Shown: positions 1-10,554, counted from the stretch's first letter. The stretch: DNA of 60,581 nucleotides from Bacteroidales bacterium UBA4243 (GCA_002396205.1 DGXB01000059.1:8879-69459), one strand, 5' to 3'. Made by a program: numbers and translations. The notes: generated by a model not told the origin, from the sequence alone.

Positions 1-1
1 C

Positions 2-3000
2 GGCGGCGGTGGCGGCGGCGGCGGAGCCGGCGGCGCACAGGATTGGAAGCCCAACTCTACCGGTGGATTTTATGATGTAACTGCCTACGGAGGCAAAGGC
101 GGTCAAAATGCTAATGGTGAATATGCTGCCGATGGTACAGAAGCTGCCACTAATGGTACTGCGAACAACCAAGGCTGGGTCACTGTCGAGAACGGCAGCG
201 CTGATAGCTGGTATTCTGCAAGTGGTGCTTGTACTTTTGGCAATGGCGGCAGCGGTGGCGCCTGTGGAAATACCAGCACCAGTATTACCATAGTCACCAG
301 CGAGATGACCACTATGACCTCGGGCATCTATACGGTATTAACGGATGTCACCATCTCAAATCGTATCACCATCAATGGCAACGTCGTGCTGAACCTCGGC
401 GAAGGTGCCACCCTCCATGCTCCCAAAGGCATCGATGTGAGCAGAGGCAATAGCCTGATCATCAACGGCCCGGGCACACTGACCATCGACGGCTGCGACA
501 GTGATAAGGCGGGTATCGGTGCCAAGAATGTGGGCACGCTCACCATCAATGGCGGTATCATCAACGTAAGAGGCGGAGCAAATGGAGCAGGCATCGGTGG
601 CAACGCGTGGAACGAAGGTGGCGGCACCATCACCATCAATGGCGGCATCGTGAATGCCAATGGTGGTTATGGCGCCGCCGGCATAGGCGGCGGTATAAGC
701 GGCGGCAACACCTATAACAATGGACAAGGAACAGGCATGTGTGGCAACGTTTACATCTATGGCGGCCAAGTGACGGCCGTTGGTGGATCTAAGGCTGCAG
801 GCATTGGCCCGGGTGTGTGTACTGATATTTTTTGTTTGCACCCCCCAATTAGCGGCAATCTCACCATCGGCTGGACCAATCCTGAAGATTTCCTCTATAA
901 CAGTGGTTTCTACTCTCAAAACGGCAGTTACTACAATCAAACATTGAGCGGCATCAGCTTTGTCGAAGGCAAGCAATTTATCATCGAGGGCCTTGGCGAG
1001 ATTGCCAATCCATCCCTCCCCACCAACTTCGGCTCCAGGAAGATACTTCCTCTCGTCGACCAGGCCACGGCGCTTCCAGGCTCGGGCTCTCTGAGCGACC
1101 CATACCGCATCAGCAACCTCTCAGACTGGATGAAACTGGCTGTCAACGTGAATGGCGGCACAAAGAACTATAGCGGTGAATATGTGCGGCTTGAGAACGA
1201 CCTCAGCGTATCAATCATGGTGGGCAAGGACGAGACCAACTCGTTCCAGGGCACCTTCCTCGGCAACAACAAGACGCTGACCTTCAGCTATAGCACATGG
1301 GAAGAGAACACGGCACCTTTCCGCATCACCAAAAATGCCACCATCAAGGACCTCAAGGTGGCAGGCAGCATCAGCACCTCCGCCAAGTTTGCAGCAGGAC
1401 TCGCCAGCCGCACCTTCGGAACTACCAGTATCACCAACTGCCAGGTGGACACCTATATACATAGCAACATCAAAGGCGACGGCACCCATGGCGGCATCGT
1501 GGCCATGCCGAGCGGCACACTTAACATTGAGGGTTGCGCCTTCACCGGCCGTCTGCTGACCAACAAAGGAACCCACAGCTGTGGCGGCTTCGTGGGCTGG
1601 CACAACAGCTCAACCATCAGCGTCATCAATTCGCTCTATGCCCCAAGCAGCAGCATACCTTCAGGCTGGTCGGCCATCACCGGCGGTGCCACCTTCGTGC
1701 GCGGCGGCTCGCCAACAATCAACAACTGCTACTACACCGAGAAGCTGGGCGACGTCCAGGGTTCGCTTGTATTAGTATATCCCTCCGACCCAGGCAATCT
1801 AGGCAACGTGGTACAGGCCTACAGCACACTGACGGCATACACCAACGGTATCTTCTGCGACAACATATATTATTTGAAGGCCGCCACCTTTAGCGGTGCA
1901 GGCAATGAGGGTTCCCCATACCTCATCAGTAATGAATTCGAATGGAAGTCTTTCGCCGCCTATGTCAATAGCGGCTCCAACACCTACAGCGGCAAGTACA
2001 TGAAGCTGACCGCCGACATCAGCGTGACTGAGATGGTGGGCAGCAGCGAGGGCAACTCGTTCCAGGGCACCTTCCTCGGCGACGGCGTTCACACGCTGAC
2101 CTTCACCCAAGGCACGTCAGAGAGCGCCTTCAACGAACAAAACTGCGCCCCGTTCCGCTATGTCAACGGAGCCACCATCCGCGACCTTAAGGTGGCAGGC
2201 TACATATACACCTCACAGAAGCTTGCGGCAGGACTTGTCAGCAGACCATACGGCACGACGAACATCACCAACTGCCAGGTCAGCACAGTCATCTATAGCA
2301 GCGTCAACGGTGACAGTGCCCATGGCGGCATCGTTGCTATGCCAAGCGGCACACTTAACTTCGCAGGCTGCGTTTACACTGGCCATCTGCTGACCAATAA
2401 CGGCTCCATAAACTGCGGCGGCTTCCTGGGCTGGTACAACAGCGCGACCGTCAGCGCCACCAACTCTCTCTATGTCCCAAGTGGCAGCATAGCAGACGGA
2501 TGGTCGGCCATCACTGACGGAGTCACTTTCGTGCGAGGAGGCAGCCCAACCATCAACAACAGCTACTACACCGAAGCATTGGGAACGGAACAGGGCAAGA
2601 TGGTTTATACTATCACCACCACTGTCCCTACCAACCTCGGCACCCTTAAGGCGGACTACAGCATGCTGAAGGCATACACTAACGGCATCCTCTACGACGG
2701 CACGTATTACGTTACTCGAGCCCTCAACGGTACAGGCACGGAGGGCAGCCCATACATCATCGCCGATGCTGACGACTGGGGAACTTTCGTCTATAACGTC
2801 AACAATGGCTATAACAACTACAATGGCGAGTTCGTGAGACTGGATGCCAATATCAACATTTCCCAAACAATTGGATTACGCGACAACCGTCCATTTAGCG
2901 GCACTTTCCTCGGCAATGGCAACACCATCACGGCAAGCATCATCAGCACGACGACCGGCGAGGGTGCCAATGAGCAAGGTGTGGCTCCGTTCCACTATAT

Positions 3001-4777
3001 CAATAACGCCACTATCAAGGACTTGACAGTGGCTGGTTCCATTGCCTCAGCAAGCTACCACACCTCAGGAATCGTGGGCTTCGCCAATGGCACCAATACG
3101 ATAGAGGGCTGCGTTGTCACCGCCACGCTCAACATCAGCAACAACTACGCCGGCGGCATCATCGGCCACGGACTGAACTCCAACACCACTATCCGGGGCT
3201 GCGTCTTCGCAGGCACCATCAACAGTGTGGATGGTAGCCGAAACAATATCGGCGGCATCTGGGGCTGGAGCACCAGCGGCACGCCCACCCTTGAGGACTG
3301 CATGGAAGCCGGCACCTACACCAACATCGCCTCCATGCACCCCATGGGCTTGCAGAAGGCCGCCGGCGCCATCACCAACTGCTACTACGTAACACCTCAA
3401 ATTGGCGAGCCCAGCAACGCCTGCACCGTGAGCGGTGCTGTGCAAGCTCTCACCGATGAGGAAATACAGCCTTTGGGCGAACCTGTCGCCACCTATAATA
3501 CCAGCGGCATCAACGTTTACGCAAATGGAATCAGCTACGGTGGCAATTTCTATTATCATCCCGACAAGAACATCAAGCTCACCGTGCAAGGCTACGGCGA
3601 AAGCACCGAAAGCGACCATTGGGCGTTCATTGCCTCGCCCGTCGCCGAAAGCATCGATGCCACGACGGTCGGAAACATCTTCAGCGCAACGGAATACGAC
3701 CTTTACCGCTTCAACCCAAGCGCGGATTTGGAATGGGAAAACTGGAAAAAGGAAGGAATCGACCACTACCATTTCAACCTTGAGAACGGCCGAGGCTACC
3801 TCTATGCCACCAAAGAAACGAAGACCTTGGTCTTCAGCGGCTCGTTCAACATGAATGACACAAAGACTATCGAGAACCTGCCTCAAGGTTTCAACCTCGT
3901 AGGCAACCCGTTTACCACCGATGCCTGCATCGACAAGCCTTACTATACGCTGAACGAAGACGGCTCGGCCATCCTGTCGACCACCTCACAAGCCGCCATC
4001 GCACCTTGCCACGGCGTCATCGTGGAAGTGGATGGAAACGGAACGGTCACCTTCAACCGCGCCGAGCAGCAAGCTGCCGCCACTGCCAACCAAGGCCTGT
4101 TGAACATCACGGTTTCGGAGCAAAAGGCTGACACACGCGGTCCGGCGACCATCATCGACAACGCCATCGTGCGCTTCGGCGAGGGACAACAGTTGGGCAA
4201 GTTCCACTTCGGCAATCCAAGCGCCAACATCTGCATCCCGCAGGGCGGAAAGGAATATGCCGTGGCCAACGTTAACGTCGGTACAGACGTTGCGCGCAAC
4301 GTCTCTACAAACGAGATGCCTGTCAATTTCAAGGCCTCGAAGAATGGCGAATACACCATTTCCTTCAATCCTGAGAACGTGGAATTCGACTATCTGCACC
4401 TGATTGACAACCTGACTGGCGCGGATGTGGACTTGCTGGCCCTTCGATGCTTCGACTTTGCTCAGCAACCTCAGGCTCAGGGACCAGCTTCTTATACCTT
4501 CACCGCCAAGACGACGGACTATGCTTCGCGATTCCGTTTGGTGTTTTCCGCAAGCGGGGACGCTTGCGAACCCAGTGGGAATTTTGCCTTCATCAGCGAT
4601 GGCAACATCATCGTCAACGGCGAGGGAATGTTGCAGGTGGTTGATGTCACGGGGCGTGTTGTGCGTTGTTCAGACGGTGTGCACACCGTCTCTACCAACG
4701 GGATGACACCGGGCATGTATGTCCTCCGTTTGATAGAGGAAAACAATGTCAGAATCCAAAAGATAGTGATTGAATGA
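2..4777 (+). CDS. Secreted repeat protein with T9SS sorting domain, 5' end cut by window edge
   Basis: The frame is open from base 2 with no stop, so the gene begins outside the window; the first internal ATG at 305 is not its start. About 1591 residues are visible. The N-terminal stretch (about residues 1-100) is very Gly-rich. Next comes a beta-helix-like region of short repeats of the form TINGGI around residues 110-290. Three long repeats of roughly 275 residues follow, each opening with GxGxxGSPYxIS and containing GLUG-like pieces such as GGFVGW. A mixed beta region and a C-terminal domain ending in MYVLRLIEENNVRIQKIVIE fit T9SS export and cell-surface attachment. An adhesin or surface-layer role is inferred only. 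A 16-residue insertion near 4440-4488 looks like a dispersed repeat read in frame. Confidence 0.85.
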   Translation, partial: GGGGGGGGAGGAQDWKPNSTGGFYDVTAYGGKGGQNANGEYAADGTEAATNGTANNQGWVTVENGSADSWYSASGACTFGNGGSGGACGNTSTSITIVTSEMTTMTSGIYTVLTDVTISNRITINGNVVLNLGEGATLHAPKGIDVSRGNSLIINGPGTLTIDGCDSDKAGIGAKNVGTLTINGGIINVRGGANGAGIGGNAWNEGGGTITINGGIVNANGGYGAAGIGGGISGGNTYNNGQGTGMCGNVYIYGGQVTAVGGSKAAGIGPGVCTDIFCLHPPISGNLTIGWTNPEDFLYNSGFYSQNGSYYNQTLSGISFVEGKQFIIEGLGEIANPSLPTNFGSRKILPLVDQATALPGSGSLSDPYRISNLSDWMKLAVNVNGGTKNYSGEYVRLENDLSVSIMVGKDETNSFQGTFLGNNKTLTFSYSTWEENTAPFRITKNATIKDLKVAGSISTSAKFAAGLASRTFGTTSITNCQVDTYIHSNIKGDGTHGGIVAMPSGTLNIEGCAFTGRLLTNKGTHSCGGFVGWHNSSTISVINSLYAPSSSIPSGWSAITGGATFVRGGSPTINNCYYTEKLGDVQGSLVLVYPSDPGNLGNVVQAYSTLTAYTNGIFCDNIYYLKAATFSGAGNEGSPYLISNEFEWKSFAAYVNSGSNTYSGKYMKLTADISVTEMVGSSEGNSFQGTFLGDGVHTLTFTQGTSESAFNEQNCAPFRYVNGATIRDLKVAGYIYTSQKLAAGLVSRPYGTTNITNCQVSTVIYSSVNGDSAHGGIVAMPSGTLNFAGCVYTGHLLTNNGSINCGGFLGWYNSATVSATNSLYVPSGSIADGWSAITDGVTFVRGGSPTINNSYYTEALGTEQGKMVYTITTTVPTNLGTLKADYSMLKAYTNGILYDGTYYVTRALNGTGTEGSPYIIADADDWGTFVYNVNNGYNNYNGEFVRLDANINISQTIGLRDNRPFSGTFLGNGNTITASIISTTTGEGANEQGVAPFHYINNATIKDLTVAGSIASASYHTSGIVGFANGTNTIEGCVVTATLNISNNYAGGIIGHGLNSNTTIRGCVFAGTINSVDGSRNNIGGIWGWSTSGTPTLEDCMEAGTYTNIASMHPMGLQKAAGAITNCYYVTPQIGEPSNACTVSGAVQALTDEEIQPLGEPVATYNTSGINVYANGISYGGNFYYHPDKNIKLTVQGYGESTESDHWAFIASPVAESIDATTVGNIFSATEYDLYRFNPSADLEWENWKKEGIDHYHFNLENGRGYLYATKETKTLVFSGSFNMNDTKTIENLPQGFNLVGNPFTTDACIDKPYYTLNEDGSAILSTTSQAAIAPCHGVIVEVDGNGTVTFNRAEQQAAATANQGLLNITVSEQKADTRGPATIIDNAIVRFGEGQQLGKFHFGNPSANICIPQGGKEYAVANVNVGTDVARNVSTNEMPVNFKASKNGEYTISFNPENVEFDYLHLIDNLTGADVDLLALRCFDFAQQPQAQGPASYTFTAKTTDYASRFRLVFSASGDACEPSGNFAFISDGNIIVNGEGMLQVVDVTGRVVRCSDGVHTVSTNGMTPGMYVLRLIEENNVRIQKIVIE
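1079..3460 (+). repeat. Three tandem long protein repeats inside the first CDS
   Basis: Repeat units begin at about 1079, 1895 and 2731, a period of about 816-836 bases. Each unit encodes an opening SPYxIS motif, a DxxxxxxVN(G/S)G segment, GTFLGxxxTLT, APF followed by xxNATIxDLxVAGxI, and a closing YYT-containing segment. Units 1 and 2 are closer to each other than to unit 3, which is more diverged. Confidence 0.75.
4438..4488 (+). repeat. Dispersed short repeat inserted in frame in the first CDS
   Basis: The stretch encodes RCFDFAQQPQAQGP between a conserved LL and ASYTF of the secreted-protein C-terminal region. Related short repeats (CCTTCGAC..GCTCAG..) are, from general knowledge, scattered widely in Bacteroidota and other genomes. 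The insertion length keeps the reading frame. Confidence 0.5.
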
Positions 4778-4798
4778 TGAACACACTCTTTTTTTTCA

Positions 4799-4806
4799 TA
4801 ATTTTG
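4799..4806 (+). promoter_or_regulatory. Promoter -7 box candidate for the efflux operon
   Basis: TAATTTTG matches the Bacteroidota -7 consensus TAnnTTTG and lies about 60 bases before the adaptor start. I found no TTG at the expected -33 spacing, so this is only a partial match. Confidence 0.4.
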
Positions 4807-4867
4807 CACGCGCAAAAAGAAGAGACCTTTCGTCCCGAAAACGTAAATAATACAAAATGAAGAAAAT

Positions 4868-6004
4868 ATGAACAAGCAGTACCTTTTGCTATGCTCAGCG
4901 CTACTATTAGGCTGTGGCTTAATGGTTTCCTGTGGTGGAAACCAAACACAAACTGAGATGCCCATGGTGAAATACGAGACCAAGGTGCTTCAACCTGAGA
5001 CTGAAGTTTATAACATGACCTTCCCGGCAACGACCGTCGGCACCATGGAAATCAAGGTGTATCCGCAGGTTGAAGGCATTGTCACGCAGAAGAACTTCAG
5101 CTCGGGAACCATCGTCCAGAAAGGACAGACACTCTATGTGATTGACCCGACCCAGTATCAACTCAACGTGCAGTCGGCTGAGGCCAACCTGAAAGTGGCG
5201 AGAGCCAGTTTGGAGACCACGAGATTGCAGTATGAGTCGAACCAGAAGCTGCATGAAAAAGGGATCATCAGCGATTACGTGCTCAACACCAGCCTCAATG
5301 CCTACAACTCGGCACAAGCCACCGTTTCGCAGGCTCAGGCGCAACTCAACATTGCACGAACCAACTTGGGCTATTGTACGGTCAAGTCGCCAGTGACGGG
5401 CTTCATCGCCGGCAACGAATTCGATGTGGGCGACATGGTTTCCAGGGCCAAGCATGTGTGTACCGTGAGCGATATCAGTAAGGTAACAGCCAGTTTCTCC
5501 CTAACGGAAACCGACTTGCTGGACTTGGTCAGGGTGTATCATTTGATTTCGGGCAAAAACGGCATGGAAGGTCCCAACGGATCCCTCGTCAGCGATGTGT
5601 TGCCCAAGGTGAAGCTCAAGCTGAAAGACGGCACTATTTATGAACATGAAGGCAGGATATCCATGATTAGCGCAATCGTCAACCAAAACACGGGTACGGC
5701 GGCATGCGAAGCCAGCTTTGAGAATCCCGACGGCGTGCTTCGTTCGGGCTTGTCGGCCAATGTCATCATTCCGACTGCGGTCGACAGTGTGCTGAGCGTG
5801 CCCCAAACGGCCGCTGTGCGCCTGCAAGACAAGATGATGTTCTACCGCGTCAAGCAGGACGGGACGGTGGAAGGCATCATCTGCAAGGAAGTGTATTCTT
5901 CGAACGACGGAACGGAGTATTACATTCTTGATGGTTTGAACCCAGGCGACGAGGTGGTCACCAACGGCGTGGGCAAGTTGACGAATGGACAAAAAATCAG
6001 ATGA
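4868..6004 (+). CDS. RND efflux periplasmic adaptor (membrane fusion protein), lipoprotein
   Basis: A 378-residue AcrA/MexA-type adaptor. A signal peptide ends in the lipobox LMVSC, so the protein is probably lipid-anchored in the periplasm. A biotinyl-lipoyl-like half motif (YPQVEGIV, then GTIVQKGQTLYVIDP) comes before a coiled-coil hairpin at about residues 95-160. The second lipoyl half (VKSPVTGFIAGNEFDVGDMV) and beta-barrel and membrane-proximal domains follow. It bridges the inner-membrane pump and the outer-membrane channel. The stop overlaps the pump start by four bases (ATGA), which supports translational coupling. Confidence 0.93.
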   Translation: MNKQYLLLCSALLLGCGLMVSCGGNQTQTEMPMVKYETKVLQPETEVYNMTFPATTVGTMEIKVYPQVEGIVTQKNFSSGTIVQKGQTLYVIDPTQYQLNVQSAEANLKVARASLETTRLQYESNQKLHEKGIISDYVLNTSLNAYNSAQATVSQAQAQLNIARTNLGYCTVKSPVTGFIAGNEFDVGDMVSRAKHVCTVSDISKVTASFSLTETDLLDLVRVYHLISGKNGMEGPNGSLVSDVLPKVKLKLKDGTIYEHEGRISMISAIVNQNTGTAACEASFENPDGVLRSGLSANVIIPTAVDSVLSVPQTAAVRLQDKMMFYRVKQDGTVEGIICKEVYSSNDGTEYYILDGLNPGDEVVTNGVGKLTNGQKIR

Positions 6005-9000
6005 CCATGGAAAAACCAAGAAAAGAAAAATATTTCGTGAAGCACTGGGTGTCGGCGCTTGTCGTCGGCGTGCTGATTTGCCTGATCGGTGTGGTGGGAC
6101 TCAATTCGCTGTCGGTCGAGCAATACCCTGACATTGCGCCTCCGCAGGTCGTTGTTTCGGCCAACTACACCGGTGCCGATGTCTCCTCCATCATGAAATC
6201 GGTCATCATGCCCATCGAAGAGCAGGTGAACGGCGTGGAGGACATGATGTACATCTCTTCGTCGGCCTTCTCCAGTGGTAGCGCCGAAATCAACGTGTAT
6301 TTCAAGCAAGGCACCGATGCCGACAAGGCTACCGTGAACGTGCAAAACCGTGTCAGTCAGGCCCAAGGCAAGTTGCCTTCCGAAGTGACCCAGCAGGGCG
6401 TCACCGTGCAAAAGAGCGTCAACTCCATCCTGCAAATCCAGTCTTTGGAGAGCACTGACGACCGATTCGACCAGACTTTTATCATCAACTATTTGGACAT
6501 CAACGTGATACCGCGCATCAGCCGTATCACGGGCGTGGGTAGCATCAACCTCCTCGGCGACACCTACGGCGTGCGTATCTGGATCAAGCCGGATGTGATG
6601 GCCTCCTACGGCATCACCCGCGAGGAAGTCATCTCTGCCATTCAGGAGCAACACTTTGTGTCGCCCGTGGGAAGCATCGAGAGTACGGTGAACAAGATTG
6701 ACATTGAGTTCAAGGGACAACTCAGCGAAATGAGCGAGTTTGGGGAAATCATCCTGCGCGCCACCCCTGGCGGTGAGGTTTTGCGCTTGAGAGATGTGGC
6801 CGATGTGGAGTTTGGAACCAAGTCCTACTCCTTCCGTTCGAGGGTCGACGGACATCCTGGTGCGATGTTCATCGTCAAGCAGGCTCCGGGTGCCAACGCC
6901 ACCGAGGTCAATGCGGAAATCGACAAGGTGATCAAGGATATTTCAAGGACATTGCCTGCCGGTTTGGAATTCAGGCAGTTGGAAACCTCCGACGACTTCC
7001 TTTACGCCTCCATCCACAATGTGGTTGAGACCCTTATCGTTGCCATCCTCCTCGTGATTCTCATTGTGTATCTGTTCCTTCAGGACTTCAAGGCCACGCT
7101 GATCCCCTCGATTTCCATCATCGTGTCGTTGATTGGCACCTTTGCCATCGTGTGGGCCTTGGGCTATTCGCTCAACCTCATCACGCTGTTCGCCTTGGTG
7201 TTGGCCATCGGTACCGTTGTCGACGATGCCATTGTGGTCGTCGAGGCGGTGCTGGCGAAGTTGGAGTCGGGCAAATACAAATCCGCCGCCACCGCCACCA
7301 CCGATGCCCTCAACGAGGTGACCAATGCTGCCATTTCAACCACATTGGTGTTTGTGGCCGTGTTCATCCCCGTGACCTTCATTGGCGGTACGCAAGGCAC
7401 CTTCTTCAAGCAGTTCGGTTTCATCATGGCGGGTTCGGTGTGCATCTCCACCCTTTCCGCCTTGACCATCTGCCCGGCCCTTTGCGCGCTGATGTTCAAG
7501 CCGAAAAACGAAGGCGAAAAAGAGCGGAAGGGAATCAACTATTACGTCAAGAAAGCCTACGATGCGGCCTACAACGCCCTGTTGGACAAGTATATAAAAG
7601 GTGTGGGCAAATTCATCAAGCGCCCCGCTTTTGCTTGGATCATATTGGCGGTTTTCACTCTGGGTATGGTATGGCTTATGAAGACCGCCCAGTCGGAACT
7701 CGTCCCTCAGGAAGACCAAGGCTTCTTCTTCGTCGATGTGCAAACCGCTCCCGGAACCTATCTTAACGAGACCGAGGCGGCTGTCGCCAAAATGGAGGAC
7801 TACATCAGCACCATAGACGATGTTGAATTGTTTAGTGGTGTGTCGGGCTTCTCCATCATGAACGGTGGTGCTGGTACCAACTACGGCACTTTGATGGTGC
7901 GTCTGAAAAACTGGGAAGAGCGCGAGTTCTACAGCGTTGCCAATGTGGTGAACCAAATCACTTTATGGGCTATGGAGAACATGCCAGAGGCCGATGTCAC
8001 CGCGTTCCAGATGCCGCAGATTCCGGGCTATGGTTCAGGTTCGGCCATTGAGCTGAACCTCCAAAACAGTTCGAGCGACGACGACACCACCTTTATTAAT
8101 TATTCCAACGAGTTCACGCGGAAACTGAATGAACGTCCGGAGGTGGCCATTGCGATGGCTTCGTATTCGGACAACTTCCCGAAGTACACGCTCACCGTCG
8201 ACGTGGCGGCTTGCAAGAGCAAGGGCATATCGCCGAAGACCGTCATCGAGACCATCGGCACCAATCTTGCCGGATCGTATATCGGCACCTTCACCAAGTA
8301 TGGCAAGGTCTACTACGTGATTGTGGAGGCCGGCAATGAATACCGTATGGAGCCGAGCACGCTCAACAACATCTACGTTCAGGCAGGCGACGGGATGACT
8401 CCCGCATCGGAATTGGTCACCCTGACCCCGACGTTGGGCGCCTCGCAAGAACGCCGTTTCAACTTGTTCACTAGCTACAACATCAATGTGATTGCCGCTC
8501 CGGGCTACACTTCGTCGCACGTCCGCACCGCCGTCGATGAGGTGATGGATGAAGTGTTCCCTGATGGCTACAGCTACGAGTTTGGCGGTATGGCGCGTGA
8601 AGAGGCTGCCAACGCTGGTTCAAACACCACCGTCATCATCTATGCCATCGCCATTTTGTTGGTCTACCTCATCCTTGCCGTGTTGTACAACTCAGTGTTT
8701 ATCCCCATTGCCGTGTTGCTGTCCATCCCGTTCGGTATCTTCGGCGCTTACTTGGCGGTTCGCCCCATGGAGGCTTTGATGGGCGTGGGTGTCAATGTCT
8801 ACGTGCAGGTAGGTGTCATCATGTTGATGGGTTTGGTGGCCAAGACCGCCATTCTTATCACCGAGTTCGCTGTGCAGAAACGCAAGGAGGGCATGTCGAT
8901 TTACGATGCTGCCGTCGGCGCGTGCAAAGACCGTCTGCGCCCGATCTTGATGACCGTTTTGACCATGGTCATCGGTATGATCCCGCTGATTGTGGGAACG

Positions 9001-9174
9001 GGTGCCGGTGCCGTGGGCAACAAGTCGCTGTCAATCGCTGCGGTTGGCGGCATGATGGTGGGTATCATCGCCATCCTGTTCGTCACGCCTGCGCTCTACA
9101 TCGTGTTCCAAAAGCTCCACGAACGCTTTACGCCGGACAGAGATGAAGAAGAGTTAATCGTTGAGAGTGAATAA
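6001..9174 (+). CDS. RND multidrug efflux pump, HAE1 (AcrB-like) family
   Basis: 1057 residues, the usual length for AcrB-type proton-driven pumps of the inner membrane. The transmembrane-helix-4 signature GTVVDDAIVVVEAV carries the paired Asp residues of the proton relay. GLVAKTAILITEFA carries the matching Lys of helix 10. The early periplasmic motif YPDIAPPQVVVSANYTGA is typical. Two six-helix halves each follow large periplasmic loops. Translation may begin at 6001, overlapping the adaptor stop, or at the second ATG at 6007. The substrate cannot be told from sequence; drugs, bile salts or detergents are usual for the family. Confidence 0.95.
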   Translation: MTMEKPRKEKYFVKHWVSALVVGVLICLIGVVGLNSLSVEQYPDIAPPQVVVSANYTGADVSSIMKSVIMPIEEQVNGVEDMMYISSSAFSSGSAEINVYFKQGTDADKATVNVQNRVSQAQGKLPSEVTQQGVTVQKSVNSILQIQSLESTDDRFDQTFIINYLDINVIPRISRITGVGSINLLGDTYGVRIWIKPDVMASYGITREEVISAIQEQHFVSPVGSIESTVNKIDIEFKGQLSEMSEFGEIILRATPGGEVLRLRDVADVEFGTKSYSFRSRVDGHPGAMFIVKQAPGANATEVNAEIDKVIKDISRTLPAGLEFRQLETSDDFLYASIHNVVETLIVAILLVILIVYLFLQDFKATLIPSISIIVSLIGTFAIVWALGYSLNLITLFALVLAIGTVVDDAIVVVEAVLAKLESGKYKSAATATTDALNEVTNAAISTTLVFVAVFIPVTFIGGTQGTFFKQFGFIMAGSVCISTLSALTICPALCALMFKPKNEGEKERKGINYYVKKAYDAAYNALLDKYIKGVGKFIKRPAFAWIILAVFTLGMVWLMKTAQSELVPQEDQGFFFVDVQTAPGTYLNETEAAVAKMEDYISTIDDVELFSGVSGFSIMNGGAGTNYGTLMVRLKNWEEREFYSVANVVNQITLWAMENMPEADVTAFQMPQIPGYGSGSAIELNLQNSSSDDDTTFINYSNEFTRKLNERPEVAIAMASYSDNFPKYTLTVDVAACKSKGISPKTVIETIGTNLAGSYIGTFTKYGKVYYVIVEAGNEYRMEPSTLNNIYVQAGDGMTPASELVTLTPTLGASQERRFNLFTSYNINVIAAPGYTSSHVRTAVDEVMDEVFPDGYSYEFGGMAREEAANAGSNTTVIIYAIAILLVYLILAVLYNSVFIPIAVLLSIPFGIFGAYLAVRPMEALMGVGVNVYVQVGVIMLMGLVAKTAILITEFAVQKRKEGMSIYDAAVGACKDRLRPILMTVLTMVIGMIPLIVGTGAGAVGNKSLSIAAVGGMMVGIIAILFVTPALYIVFQKLHERFTPDRDEEELIVESE

Positions 9175-9187
9175 AATTAGTGAAAAG

Positions 9188-10537
9188 ATGAAAAGGTATA
9201 TCATAGTATTATTCGCAGGTCTGCTATTTTTGCCAGGCTGCAACCTCTATAAGAAATACGAGTCGAATGCCACCGTCCAAGAGAACATCATGGGCGAGGT
9301 GGTCAATCCGCAAGACACCACGTCGATAGGCGACATGGGTTGGCGCGACGTTTTCAAGGATCCGTTGCTCCAGCGGCTCATCGAGACGGCTTGGGCCAAC
9401 AACACCAATGTGCGCACCGCTCAACTCACCATCGAGCAGGCGCAGAATGAGGTGATGTCGGCCAAGTGGGGCTATGCGCCCACTTTGGCGCTGGGTCCCA
9501 GTGCCTCCTATAATTATCAAGGTGGAGCAGGAGGAAGCTATGCTGTCCAGATTCCCGTTAGGGCAAGCTGGCAGTTGGGCATTTTCGGCCAGACCCGAAG
9601 CCGCATTCGCTCGGCCAAGGCAAGACTCGCTTATGACGAGGATTACCGTCAGGCCGTGAAAGTCGAATTGGCAGCCAACGTTGCCACCCTTTATTACAAC
9701 TTGGTGATGCTCGACCGTCAGTTGGAGATTTCGGAAGCCACCGAAAAACTCTATCAAGAGTCGTACAACACCACGCAAGCCCTGTTTCAGGCGGGCCTTT
9801 ACAACAGCCCTGCCGTGCATGAAATGCAAGCCTCGTTGGAGGCTTTGCGTGCCGATATTGTCAGTTTGCGCTACGGCATTGCCACCACTGAGGCCTCGCT
9901 TTGCCTCTTGCTTGCCGAGCCGCCCCATCACATCGAGCGTTCCGCTTTCGGCGCATTCGAGATGCCTGAGCAGCTTCACGTTGGTTTGCCCATCCGTCTG
10001 CTCGCTGCCCGTCCCGATGTCCGCATGGCAGAGCGCAACATGGAAATTGCCTACTATGGCACCCAGCAGGCGCGTCAGTCCTTCTATCCTTCGCTTAGCC
10101 TCGACGGATTGTTTGGCGTCGCTGGCACGTTCAGCGCGGTCAACATTATCGGCCAGGCCGTTGGCTCGTTGACGCAGCCCATCTTGCAAGGCGGACAACT
10201 CAGGGCACAGCTCCGTAACGCCAAAGCCGAACAAGAAAAGGCAAGGTTGCAGTTTGTGCAGAAGCTATACGACGCCGGTAGCGAAGTGTACAAATACAAG
10301 CAAGCCATTGAGACGGCTGAGGAGAAATCAAGCCACATCGACATCCGCGTCAATGCCTTGCAGGAGGCTTTCGCAGCCACCACCGAGTTGATGAACAACG
10401 GCTCAACCACTTATTTGGAAGTCCTCACCGCGCAGGAGTCGTTGCTTTCGGCACAACTCACGCAAGTGGCGAACCAATACGAGATGGTCAAGGCGCTCAT
10501 CAGCCTCTATACCGCCTTGGGCGGATTCGGGAAGTGA
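9188..10537 (+). CDS. Outer-membrane efflux channel, TolC/NodT family lipoprotein
   Basis: About 449 residues from the chosen ATG at 9188, which gives a clean signal peptide MKRYIIVLFAGLLFLPGC with a lipobox Cys. An in-frame ATG at 9161 overlaps the pump gene but would put nine charged residues ahead of the signal peptide. The protein has the two-fold repeated outer-membrane efflux architecture, with long helical hairpins such as those near LAANVATLYYNLVMLDRQLE and a closing repeat near LLSAQLTQVANQYEMVKALI. The segment IRLLAARPDVRMAERNM is typical of the NodT subfamily. It completes the tripartite pump and is the last gene of the operon. Confidence 0.93.
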   Translation: MKRYIIVLFAGLLFLPGCNLYKKYESNATVQENIMGEVVNPQDTTSIGDMGWRDVFKDPLLQRLIETAWANNTNVRTAQLTIEQAQNEVMSAKWGYAPTLALGPSASYNYQGGAGGSYAVQIPVRASWQLGIFGQTRSRIRSAKARLAYDEDYRQAVKVELAANVATLYYNLVMLDRQLEISEATEKLYQESYNTTQALFQAGLYNSPAVHEMQASLEALRADIVSLRYGIATTEASLCLLLAEPPHHIERSAFGAFEMPEQLHVGLPIRLLAARPDVRMAERNMEIAYYGTQQARQSFYPSLSLDGLFGVAGTFSAVNIIGQAVGSLTQPILQGGQLRAQLRNAKAEQEKARLQFVQKLYDAGSEVYKYKQAIETAEEKSSHIDIRVNALQEAFAATTELMNNGSTTYLEVLTAQESLLSAQLTQVANQYEMVKALISLYTALGGFGK

Positions 10538-10554
10538 GGCTCCGACGGATAGCA

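Noticed and set aside
305..307. ATG at 305 as the start of the first gene
   Set aside because: The frame is open and Gly-rich back to base 2, so the gene runs in from outside.
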